A stretch of DNA of 6,282 bases from assembly GCA_018814265.1 (NCBI GenBank), contig JAHIZU010000161.1, positions 1 to 6,282 of the forward strand, read 5' to 3'. The stretch comes from Candidatus Margulisiibacteriota bacterium (lineage in GTDB: Bacteria; Margulisbacteria; WOR-1; O2-12-FULL-45-9). A model generated the notes under the pieces. It worked only from the letters and a program-made list of their open reading frames with translations. It was not told where the DNA came from and did not search any database. The translations under genes and the position numbers were made by a program. This document shows positions 1 to 6,282 of this stretch, one piece after another; the first letter of the stretch is position 1, and every line of letters starts with the position of its first letter.

Positions 1-2029
1 GCTTTTATTTTTCAGCCATTTTTTCACTTCTGTCATCGCGGGCGCGCTGGCATTCTTTCTCATCTTTTTGTTTGGCCAAGCACAGCTCAAACAACGAGTT
101 GTTGTTTTTTTAAAAACCTACGCTCTAACTTTTCTTTTAACGGCCTGGTGGGTAATTCCTTTGATCGCCAAGCGCGCCTATTCAGTGGAATTTGGCGGCG
201 ACTGGGATGTGACCCTCTGGAAAACGTTCCCGCTCTACACCCTTGGTTTTTTTCTTCCCGCTTTATTCGCGATCGGGTGGGGTTTCATTAAAAAAAGAAA
301 GAATTTCATCTTTGTTTTCTTATTGCTTATTTTATCCACGCTCGCTTTTTACACGGGCGGAAAAATAAATGCCAGTTTTACCAATATCCGTTTCTGGCCT
401 TTTATTTATTACTCCATAATGATCCTGGCCTCAATTGGGATCGGGTACCTGTTTGAAGAGTTTAAGGCTAAGGAAATTTTAGTGACGGTCCTGCTTATTT
501 CGACCCTGATGATAATCGGGGCCTCAAAAAATAATGTTCGCGCCTGGGTAAAATGGAATTATGAAGGCCTGGAGGGCAAAGCAAATTACGCTACTTTCCG
601 TGACCTGGTTCTGCCGCTTGATAACACGCCCGGCCGCCTGGCTAATGATCTGCACGAATATAATAACCATCTCGGCTCCAGCCGGGTCTTTGAAACCGTG
701 CCCGCGCTGATAAACAAGGATATCCTGGAGGGCGGCATTGTGAATTCAGCTACCGGCTCGATGTTTTCCTACTACATCCAGGGCGAAACCTCAAAAAATC
801 CCGCGGGTTTCCCGACCGTTGTCAACCCCGCTTCTTTCAATATGGAAAACGGGACCAAGCATCTTAAACTTGCCAATGTAAAGCATTTTATCGCTTACTG
901 GGAGAGAACCCGCCAGGCTTTAGCCAACCACCCGGAATGGAAACTGCTTAAGTCTGTTGGCGCCTACCAACTCTTTGAGCTGACCAGCAATCCGGGAAAT
1001 TATGTTTACATACCCAAGAAAAAACCCCTGGCCGTCAGGACAAAACATTGGAAAGAAAACGCCATGGAATGGCTTTACACCATTAAAGCTCTTGATATGC
1101 CATTTATTCTGCTGAAAGGGCGCGAAGCTGCAATTCCCGATTCAACAGCCGTGCTATCCGAAGAAGAATACTTAAGTTTCCTTTCCAGCCTGTCTCAGGA
1201 TACCGAAGAAATCCCAATTTGGCTCTCGCTTGGCCCTTATTACTTCCGTCCAGGTCTTGCAAACGAACTGGCTGTTGAGCTTGAAATGGTTAAACTGGAT
1301 GAGCTGAACCCCCAAGCCGGCTATAAACAATTTGGCCGAAAATGGAAGGCGATCCTGCGCCGGGGGCCAATTTTCGTTGACAGCCTCTATCAGCCCAAAC
1401 AAAATTTTATCAGCTACAATTACACCAATATCATTTCGGAAAAAGACCAGCCTGCCCTGCTCCTCTATTGCAATGATGATCATGCCAGAATATATTTAAA
1501 TGGCAAGTTAATAGTTAAAACATCAATTACCGGCCTGAACAATTTTCGGACTAAAGAAATCACGCTTAAAAAAGGCAGCAACGCCCTGTTATACAAGCTG
1601 GAACAGGGTGTGGGCGGAGCCTTTTTTCAGGCAAAAATAACCGACCTTAAGCAGCGTCCCCTGGATAATGTAAGATACTCGATTTCACCAACCACCCCTG
1701 ATCTCCAGACAATAGATTCCAGCTCTTTATCTTCTCAAGCAATTCAAGAAGAAGAAATCAGTAACCAGCGAATACGATTCAGGACTAAAGCACTGCATCA
1801 GCCCCACATCATTAAATTTTCATATTTTCCAAACTGGAAAGTATCAGGCGCCAAACGCATCTATCATGTCACGCCCAACTTTATGTTGGTCTATCCCGAA
1901 GAGGAAGAAGTGATCCTTTATTATAGCTCTCTTTTGCCCGATATCCTGGGAAGATTACTAACCGCCCTGGGCGCCTTCATTTTCCTGGGAGCGGGAATCG
2001 TTCAAATTATTAAAAGAAATGAAAATTAA
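1..2029 (+). CDS. Polytopic membrane protein, PTPS-related/YfhO-like (probable GT-C type), N-terminus cut by window edge
   Basis: The frame is open from base 2. The first possible start, a TTG at 68, lies inside a hydrophobic segment and follows 22 more open codons, so the true start is off the window. Numbering from that TTG, likely membrane segments lie upstream of residue 1 and near 17-33, 54-73, 80-95, 108-128 and 136-151. A soluble part of about 470 residues follows, then a C-terminal membrane helix near 623-648 and a short basic tail. Residues 205-245 (SRVFETVPALI, then LEGGIVNSATGSMFSYYIQGE) resemble the poorly characterised PF10131 'PTPS-related' membrane family. Residues 565-622 (IKFSYFPNWKVSG, then PNFMLVYP) resemble the C-terminal beta domain of YfhO-like proteins. 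Residues about 442-526 look like an inserted PA14-like or galactose-binding-like beta domain (ARIYLNGKLIV, LKKGSNALLYKLEQGVGG). I infer an envelope glycan transferase or glycolipid protein. Any GT-C catalytic Asp would lie in the missing N-terminus. The family link is moderately sure; the activity is not. Confidence 0.75.
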   Translation, partial: LLFFSHFFTSVIAGALAFFLIFLFGQAQLKQRVVVFLKTYALTFLLTAWWVIPLIAKRAYSVEFGGDWDVTLWKTFPLYTLGFFLPALFAIGWGFIKKRKNFIFVFLLLILSTLAFYTGGKINASFTNIRFWPFIYYSIMILASIGIGYLFEEFKAKEILVTVLLISTLMIIGASKNNVRAWVKWNYEGLEGKANYATFRDLVLPLDNTPGRLANDLHEYNNHLGSSRVFETVPALINKDILEGGIVNSATGSMFSYYIQGETSKNPAGFPTVVNPASFNMENGTKHLKLANVKHFIAYWERTRQALANHPEWKLLKSVGAYQLFELTSNPGNYVYIPKKKPLAVRTKHWKENAMEWLYTIKALDMPFILLKGREAAIPDSTAVLSEEEYLSFLSSLSQDTEEIPIWLSLGPYYFRPGLANELAVELEMVKLDELNPQAGYKQFGRKWKAILRRGPIFVDSLYQPKQNFISYNYTNIISEKDQPALLLYCNDDHARIYLNGKLIVKTSITGLNNFRTKEITLKKGSNALLYKLEQGVGGAFFQAKITDLKQRPLDNVRYSISPTTPDLQTIDSSSLSSQAIQEEEISNQRIRFRTKALHQPHIIKFSYFPNWKVSGAKRIYHVTPNFMLVYPEEEEVILYYSSLLPDILGRLLTALGAFIFLGAGIVQIIKRNEN

Positions 2030-3149
2030 ATTCTTAAAATTTATTGACACATTCGCCGGAAAGATCCTCTGTCTTTTTCTGGGATATCTGGATTATTTAT
2101 TTAATTGGACCACAAAAGAAGCCAGGGTGCCTGAGCAACCCCAAAGAATTTTGATCATTCGTCCGGGAGGCATGGGCGACTTCCTATATCTTTTGCCAAC
2201 CTTAAAACTGCTCAAAGCGCGCTACCCTCAAGTACAAATTCATATTCTAGCGGAAAAAAGAAACCGGGCAGTTAAAGACTTGACCAATATTATCGACAAA
2301 ATGCTTTGTTATGATAGCAATCCTTTTGCAACCCTGATAAGTCTACGCCAAGAAAAATATGACGTAGTAATTGACAGCGAACAATTTCATAATTTTTCTG
2401 CCTTATTCTCCTATCTGACAAGCGCCAAAGTCCGGATTGGGTTCAAGACCAATCCCTTCCGCAATCATCTTTATACGCATTTAATTGACTACACCTTGAG
2501 GGGATTTGAGGCAGTAGAATTTGCGCGTCTTCTCGAGCCGCTGGAAATAAAGACCAAGGAAGCTCCTCTAATAATGGGAATTCTTCACGATAAAATCCTG
2601 TCAACTCCCCTGCCAACAGAGCTTACTGATCTTAAAGCCAGGCACAGTTCCATTATACTAATCGCTCCCCAAGGCACGGATAAATACCGTTTCTGGGCAC
2701 CAGAAAAGTACCAGCAAGTCATTAAGGCCTTGGTTAGGAACCCGCAACAAGCTGTTGCAATCATTGGCAGCAAAAGTGAACGCAAATTTACTGAAAAAAT
2801 CATTCGCGGCTTGCCTGATCGAAAAGATCAAATAATTTCCCTGGTTGGCAAAACATCGTTTTTAGAGTTGGGCCGGATAATCACCGAGAGCGCCCTCTTT
2901 GTGGGCTGCGATTCAGGCAGCGCAATCCTGACCAGTATGTTAGGAGCGAAAAGCCTTGTGCTTTTTGGCTCAACTGATGAAAAGAAATGGGGCTTGGAAA
3001 ACTCTGAACACGTAATTGTAAAAAAAGAAATGGCCTGCGCCCCTTGTTACATGCTGGGGAGCCATAAGTATTGCAAGAGGATAGACTGCATGGAGAAAAT
3101 AAGCCCTGCAGATGTTATTTCAGCTATTAACCAACTGGGTTTTAATTAA
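2019..3149 (+). CDS. Glycosyltransferase family 9 (ADP-heptose:LPS heptosyltransferase-like)
   Basis: This 376-residue protein is a probable cytoplasmic or membrane-associated GT-B glycosyltransferase that moves a sugar, often heptose, from a nucleotide donor to a lipid-linked or LPS-core acceptor. The family signature RPGGMGDFLYLLP is at residues 48-60, and D54 matches the catalytic-base Asp of WaaC-type enzymes. APQGTDKYRFWAPEKY at 216-231 and the donor-side motif VGCDSGSAILTSMLGAK at 295-311, followed by VLFGSTD, complete the GT9 pattern. A Cys cluster, C340-x2-C343-x8-C352-x4-C357, lies near the C-terminus, as in many GT9 proteins. Residues 1-30 form a hydrophobic or amphipathic extension before the Rossmann fold and may hold the enzyme to the membrane. 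The ATG overlaps the end of the upstream membrane-protein gene by 11 bp and has only a weak purine-rich leader (AAAAGAA), which suggests translational coupling. The donor and acceptor cannot be read from sequence, so I give no waa symbol. Confidence 0.93.
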   Translation: MKIKFLKFIDTFAGKILCLFLGYLDYLFNWTTKEARVPEQPQRILIIRPGGMGDFLYLLPTLKLLKARYPQVQIHILAEKRNRAVKDLTNIIDKMLCYDSNPFATLISLRQEKYDVVIDSEQFHNFSALFSYLTSAKVRIGFKTNPFRNHLYTHLIDYTLRGFEAVEFARLLEPLEIKTKEAPLIMGILHDKILSTPLPTELTDLKARHSSIILIAPQGTDKYRFWAPEKYQQVIKALVRNPQQAVAIIGSKSERKFTEKIIRGLPDRKDQIISLVGKTSFLELGRIITESALFVGCDSGSAILTSMLGAKSLVLFGSTDEKKWGLENSEHVIVKKEMACAPCYMLGSHKYCKRIDCMEKISPADVISAINQLGFN

Positions 3150-3153
3150 GTGG
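3150..3153. other. Four-base gap between convergent stop codons
   Basis: The plus-strand GT9 gene ends with TAA at 3147-3149, and the minus-strand flippase-like gene ends with TGA at 3156-3154. Only four bases separate them. No GC-rich hairpin followed by a T-run is visible on either strand close to the junction. Transcripts from each side probably run into the opposite gene, or stop by a factor-dependent mechanism. The arrangement is seen directly; the effect on transcription is inferred. Confidence 0.85.
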
Positions 3154-4113
3154 TCACCGGATAGACAGTTTATACTTCCACAAATAATAGAACCCCAGCA
3201 GGATGATGGGGATAAAAGACAGACCGTGAAAAACTAACGCCGCGCTCAAGGCTGTTTCCCGCGGCAGGTTAAAGATCATTAACCCATAAACCATCCCCGC
3301 CTCAAAAGTACCCACAAACCCTGGCGAAGACGGGAGCATAACGGCAAAGGTCAAAAGCACTAAGATAAACATCGCAGCTAGATAAGAAATCTGATAACCA
3401 AAAGCCAGCACTATCAGATATATTCCTAGCGCCGTCACTATCCAGATTAAAAATGAATAAAAGATGATAATGAGAAGATGATGGCCTTTTTCCGCGATCT
3501 TGAACCCTTGGGCTAAAGATCCGACCACACTTAAAAACCGTTGTTGGGCCCGTTCCGGTAAAAAGCGAAAAACAAAGCCAAAAAGTTTTAAGACCAGTTC
3601 CTTTTTATAGATAAATAATATAATGACCGCAATAATAAGAAGATAAAGCACCAGAGCTGACCAGGCAGCCGCAATTAAAGCCCCCCGGATAGGAATTTCA
3701 ATCCAGAAAAGGATTAGAACCAGGATCACCAGAATAGAAAGCCCGTCAAAAAGGCGTTCAACTATTATGGTGGCAAAAGAAGCCGCCCGGCTTATTCCTT
3801 CCCGCCGGCCAATGACATGAGCCCGGACAAATTCCCCCATCCGCGCGGGTAAAAGACTGTTCGCCATATAGCCTATGACCGTAGCAATAAACAAACTGGC
3901 AGCCGGGATATCTTTCAGCGGCCTGATTATCCAGCGCCAGCGCAGAGCGCGCAAATAACAGCCCGCAAAAACAACAACAATTATGAGGAAGGCGTAATAA
4001 TAATTGGCTTTTTGAAAAGCAGCCAGAAACTGGCTGAGATTGATCCTATAAAACAATAAGAATAATAAGGCCAGGCTTATTAGAATGCCGAGGAAAACAC
4101 TAAAACGCTTCAT
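3154..4113 (-). CDS. UPF0104 / LPG-synthase-TM family membrane protein (flippase-like)
   Basis: This 319-residue integral membrane protein has about eight hydrophobic segments, near 5-24, 38-56, 74-90, 123-141, 144-168, 212-236, 243-264 and 291-312. Family hallmarks of PF03706 (LPG_synthase_TM, formerly UPF0104) are visible: RALRWRWII at 55-63, NSLLPARMGEFVRAH at 85-99, ERLFDGL at 119-125 and LPSSPGFVGTFEAG at 260-273. The length fits the stand-alone membrane form; the C-terminal aminoacyl-transferase domain of MprF is absent. Members are linked to flipping or modification of lipids and lipid-linked glycans, but most are uncharacterised, so the substrate is unknown. The ATG lies 6 bp after the stop of the upstream CARDB-like gene. 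The preceding in-frame TAA is that gene's stop, so the start cannot be further upstream. It is the last gene of the likely glyS operon and ends 4 bp from the convergent GT9 gene. Confidence 0.92.
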   Translation of the reverse strand: MKRFSVFLGILISLALLFLLFYRINLSQFLAAFQKANYYYAFLIIVVVFAGCYLRALRWRWIIRPLKDIPAASLFIATVIGYMANSLLPARMGEFVRAHVIGRREGISRAASFATIIVERLFDGLSILVILVLILFWIEIPIRGALIAAAWSALVLYLLIIAVIILFIYKKELVLKLFGFVFRFLPERAQQRFLSVVGSLAQGFKIAEKGHHLLIIIFYSFLIWIVTALGIYLIVLAFGYQISYLAAMFILVLLTFAVMLPSSPGFVGTFEAGMVYGLMIFNLPRETALSAALVFHGLSFIPIILLGFYYLWKYKLSIR

Positions 4114-4119
4114 AGCACA

Positions 4120-4905
4120 TTACTTCTTTTTGATCTGGAGGAGGACAAAAACAACTAACAATATGGCGACCAGGACAACAATTAATATCCGGTAATCCCT
4201 GAAAAAATTACTTTCCACGATCTTGACCATTCCCGGCGAAATATTGGTCTGGTGGAACCCGTCTTTTTCATATTCAGTGATGGCAAAAACCTGATAGGTG
4301 CTGCCGTCCAGGGCGGAAAAATTCTCCAGCCCAAAGGTCACCGTCTTATTTGATTTGGGAGCCAGCCTGACCTTTTGGGCCTTGGTCGTAACTGTCAGTT
4401 CCCGGGGAACCACCAAAGAGGTTTCCGCAGCTATTTCAGAATCTGACAAATTCTTTAGGGTCAGCTTTGTCTGGCCTGCCTGCCAAAAAGCAGCTGTCTG
4501 CAACTTACCAATGATCTCCGCTGGCAAAGCTCCAGCCTGATAGGAAAATACGTTACAAGTCAGGGCTGAAAAAGGATATTGATTAGCGTCCGTGTAATGC
4601 ATGACCAGGACCAGTGGATAGAGGCCAGGTTTCTGCATCTTCAATTTAAAGGTGGTGGCCGCCGTATAAGTCTGATTTATCCCAAGCTCAAGTTTTTTTT
4701 CAGCCAGGTATTTTTCTCCGCCCACCCGCAGCTCTGCCTGGACATTGTGGGCAGATTCATCCCCTTTATTGATCACCGTGACCAAAACCATCAAGTCATT
4801 TTTATCGACCTTGGTCGTTAGCGAGGTGTTTAAGCTAATATAAGAGGCAAAAGCAGCGCTGGAAAAAACAATCATTAACAAGTATAAAGAAATAATTTTT
4901 TTCAT
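4120..4905 (-). CDS. Secreted, C-terminally membrane-anchored protein with CARDB-like Ig-fold domains
   Basis: This 261-residue protein has a clear signal peptide: MKKIISLYLL, a hydrophobic core, and a likely signal peptidase I site after SSAAFA at residue 20. There is no lipobox Cys. Residues about 28-118 form a beta-rich domain with the CARDB/NPCBM-associated pattern (VLVTVINKGDESAHNV, then a GLYPLVLVMHY strand). A second Ig-like domain covers about 135-230 (TKLTLKNLSDSEIAA, then LAPKSNKTVTFGL). A transmembrane helix at about 239-257 precedes a QIKKK tail, so the protein should face outward with the tail in the cytoplasm. Such proteins usually act as surface adhesive or scaffold modules; no catalytic motif is visible and the partner is unknown. 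The ATG overlaps the glyS stop as ATGA (4902-4905), and an AAAGGTGG Shine-Dalgarno-like sequence lies 10 bp upstream. The topology is well supported; the exact domain family is moderately supported. Confidence 0.8.
   Translation of the reverse strand: MKKIISLYLLMIVFSSAAFASYISLNTSLTTKVDKNDLMVLVTVINKGDESAHNVQAELRVGGEKYLAEKKLELGINQTYTAATTFKLKMQKPGLYPLVLVMHYTDANQYPFSALTCNVFSYQAGALPAEIIGKLQTAAFWQAGQTKLTLKNLSDSEIAAETSLVVPRELTVTTKAQKVRLAPKSNKTVTFGLENFSALDGSTYQVFAITEYEKDGFHQTNISPGMVKIVESNFFRDYRILIVVLVAILLVVFVLLQIKKK
4123..4129 (-). promoter_or_regulatory. Weak Shine-Dalgarno for the flippase-like gene
   Basis: Reading the minus strand, AAAGAAG lies 9 bp before the ATG at 4113. It is part of the Lys codons at the end of the upstream gene. 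The match to the anti-SD is poor, so initiation here probably depends on ribosomes that have just finished the upstream gene. The site also supports the ATG at 4113 over the out-of-frame ATG at 4120-4118. Confidence 0.4.
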
Positions 4906-6282
4906 CCTGGCAAAACCACCTTTCTAAAGTCAGCCACCCGCAAATAAAGCTTTTCTAAAGATTTTAAAAGCGCCAGGCGGTTGGCCTTTAGCCTCTCATC
5001 CTCATGCATGACCAGCACCTTATCAAAAAAGCGCTCGATCGGCTCAGTTAACCTGGCTAAAGCCTGCAGGGCCTGTTGCCAATCTTCCTTGTTGATCGCC
5101 TCCCCAACCTCCCAATTGACCTTCATATAGAGAGAAAAAAGCTCCTTTTCCTCAGGCTCAACCAGATCTACCTCAACTGCCGCATCACGGGAAGAATTTT
5201 TGGCAATTCGAGATACCCGATCGGCTGAGCGCACAATGCCGGCAAACCAGGGCTTATCAACTACCTGGTTAAGGATTTCAGCTTTAACCGAGCAGTCAAG
5301 AATATCATTGCAGTCAAAAAGTACCGCGTCAATAATGTCATAGCGGATGCCTTGATCTGAAAACATCGGCTTTAGCCGGTTGGCAATGAATTCCAGGATC
5401 TGTTTTTTGATCTTGGGAAAATCCTGATAACTAGTATCTCCCTTTTCAAACATAAAAGAAAGAAAAACCGGTTCATAAAGTTTATAACTGTGCTCGATCA
5501 TCTCGTCTAAGAGCAGATCAATACTTTTGGCAACCATGATCCGGATGATCCCATTGACCGCCCGCCGCAAGCCATAAGGATCAACTGAGCCGGTCGGGAT
5601 CGCGCCGATGCTAAAAGAGCCGACCAGCGAGTCAAGCCTATCGGCCAAAGCCACAATTGTCCCCTCAAGCGATTTTGGCAGCTGGTCCTCAGCATGACGC
5701 GGCAGATAATGCTCAAAGATCCCCTGGGCCACGCGGGCGTCCTCGCCGGAAAGCAAGGCATACTCCCGACCCATAATTCCCTGTAGTTCAGGAAACTCAT
5801 ACACCATCTTGGTGGTCAGATCAGCCTTGCAAAGCTGGGCAATGCGACGCACGGTCTGCAATCCCGCCTCATCCAGGCCCAAACGTTTGCCAAACAATTC
5901 AGACAGCTTGGCTATCCGCTCAACCTTATGAGCAAGTGTGCCAAGCTTTTTGAAAAAACCGACCTTTTCCAGGTCCGCCCGCCGGACATCCAGCGGCAGT
6001 TTCTTATCTTCTTCAAAAAAGAATTTAGCGTCAGCCAGCCGCGCGGAAAGGACCTTTTGGTTCCCTGCCACCACCCCGGCATTTTTACAGCCGTCGGTAA
6101 CTACCACAAACTTCTCCGTCAGCTTGCCCTTGCTATCCAATAATGGAAAATACTTCTGGTTCTTTTTCATTGAGGTAATCAAAACATCCTGCGGAATACT
6201 TAGAAACGATTTATCAAGCTTGCCAACATAGGGAATGGGATTTTCAACTAAATAAGTCACTTCTTCTAACAGATCTTCTTCA
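4902..6282 (-). CDS. glyS: Glycyl-tRNA synthetase beta subunit, N-terminus cut by window edge
   Basis: This is the beta subunit of the bacterial alpha2beta2 glycine-tRNA ligase, which charges tRNA-Gly in the cytoplasm together with GlyQ. An apparent GTG start at 6260 is internal. Seven further in-frame codons (EEDLLEE) run to the window edge and match the family motif before VTYLVENP. About 459 residues are visible against a usual 690 or so, so roughly the first third is missing. From the GTG, DVLITSMKKNQKYFP is at 25-39 and RLADAKFFFEEDKK at 74-87. The HD-like region shows H111, CKADLTTKMVYEFPELQG at 144-161, EHYLPRHAEDQLP at 183-195 and ALADRLDSLVG at 204-214. The C-terminal anticodon-binding helical part shows PWFAGIVRSADRVSRIA at 337-353 and FFDKVLVMHEDERLKANR at 411-428. 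The family pattern is intact with no frameshift. The stop overlaps the start of the CARDB-like gene by 4 bp. glyQ is not in the window and may lie to the right. Confidence 0.97.
   Translation of the reverse strand, partial: EEDLLEEVTYLVENPIPYVGKLDKSFLSIPQDVLITSMKKNQKYFPLLDSKGKLTEKFVVVTDGCKNAGVVAGNQKVLSARLADAKFFFEEDKKLPLDVRRADLEKVGFFKKLGTLAHKVERIAKLSELFGKRLGLDEAGLQTVRRIAQLCKADLTTKMVYEFPELQGIMGREYALLSGEDARVAQGIFEHYLPRHAEDQLPKSLEGTIVALADRLDSLVGSFSIGAIPTGSVDPYGLRRAVNGIIRIMVAKSIDLLLDEMIEHSYKLYEPVFLSFMFEKGDTSYQDFPKIKKQILEFIANRLKPMFSDQGIRYDIIDAVLFDCNDILDCSVKAEILNQVVDKPWFAGIVRSADRVSRIAKNSSRDAAVEVDLVEPEEKELFSLYMKVNWEVGEAINKEDWQQALQALARLTEPIERFFDKVLVMHEDERLKANRLALLKSLEKLYLRVADFRKVVLPG
4916..4923 (-). 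promoter_or_regulatory. Shine-Dalgarno-like site for the CARDB-like gene
   Basis: AAAGGTGG on the minus strand lies 10 bp before the ATG at 4905, inside the last codons of glyS. It is one mismatch from AAAGGAGG. Together with the ATGA stop-start overlap it supports the ATG at 4905 and translational coupling to glyS. Confidence 0.5.

Noticed and set aside
68..70. TTG as the start of the first membrane-protein gene
   Set aside because: The frame stays open to base 2 and the 22 upstream codons encode a continuing hydrophobic segment, so the gene is cut by the window edge.
1172..1483. Minus-strand open frame of 103 residues
   Set aside because: It lies wholly opposite the membrane-protein gene, and its translation shows no recognisable domain or plausible start signal.
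2585..2803. Minus-strand open frame of 72 residues
   Set aside because: It is antisense to the core of the GT9 gene, whose motifs are continuous across it.
3142..3149. TTAATTAA palindrome at the GT9 stop
   Set aside because: It is a short AT palindrome made by the last codons and the stop. Nothing supports a regulatory or attachment site.
3193..3211. CCCCA/TGGGG inverted repeat with a 9-base loop near the convergent junction
   Set aside because: The stem is only 5 bp, lies inside the flippase-like coding sequence (IPIILLG region), and has no T-run, so it is not a credible terminator.
3154..4113. Assignment as MprF lysylphosphatidylglycerol synthase
   Set aside because: Only the membrane domain is present at 319 residues. 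The cytosolic aminoacyl-transferase domain is absent, so the specific name is unsupported.
4298..4821. Two plus-strand open frames of 80 residues
   Set aside because: Both are antisense to the CARDB-like gene and show no domain or coherent context.
5507..6231. Several open frames overlapping glyS on both strands
   Set aside because: GlyS motifs run unbroken through the region, so these are shadow frames.
6258..6260. GTG as the start of glyS
   Set aside because: The seven codons upstream to the edge are open and match the conserved GlyS sequence, and about 230 residues of the family's usual N-terminus would otherwise be missing.
1..6282. Recoded TGA, as in some candidate phyla
   Set aside because: TGA serves as the natural stop of glyS and the flippase-like gene, and all five genes read through correctly with the standard code.

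Overview
This is a mid-GC (by eye, not counted) and very tightly packed stretch of a bacterial chromosome. It holds five protein genes in two convergent groups, and both outer genes are cut by the window edges. Bacterial origin is supported by the beta subunit of the bacteria-specific two-subunit (alpha2beta2) glycyl-tRNA synthetase. TGA and TAA are both used as stops, so the genetic code looks standard. The gene style fits an uncultured bacterial lineage such as the Margulisbacteria/Saganbacteria or Omnitrophota type: a PF10131-like polytopic protein, a GT9 enzyme with a hydrophobic N-terminal extension, a CARDB-like anchored protein and a UPF0104 protein. I cannot fix the phylum from this window.

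Plus strand, 1-3149. A large polytopic membrane protein, truncated at its N-terminus, carries a long extracytoplasmic part of the PTPS-related/YfhO-like type with an embedded PA14-like or carbohydrate-binding-like beta domain. It overlaps by 11 bp a family 9 (heptosyltransferase-like) glycosyltransferase. The pair looks like the end of an envelope glycan or glycolipid assembly operon.

Minus strand, 6282-3154, read right to left. The order is glyS (N-terminus off the window), a signal-peptide plus C-terminal-anchor protein with CARDB-like Ig folds, and a UPF0104/LPG-synthase-TM flippase-like membrane protein. glyS and the anchored protein share a 4-bp ATGA overlap. The anchored protein and the flippase-like protein are 6 bp apart and in the same frame. 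The three are probably co-transcribed, which joins a housekeeping translation gene to two envelope genes.

The two groups meet tail to tail with only 4 bp between stop codons (3150-3153), and I see no convincing terminator there. There are no RNA genes, mobile elements, CRISPR arrays or intergenic regions over 300 bp. Four of the five genes concern the envelope: a possible glycan transferase, a glycosyltransferase, a lipid flippase-like protein and an anchored surface protein. I see no clear evidence of a wholly new system. The points most worth checking are the domain architecture of the first gene and the envelope genes attached to glyS.
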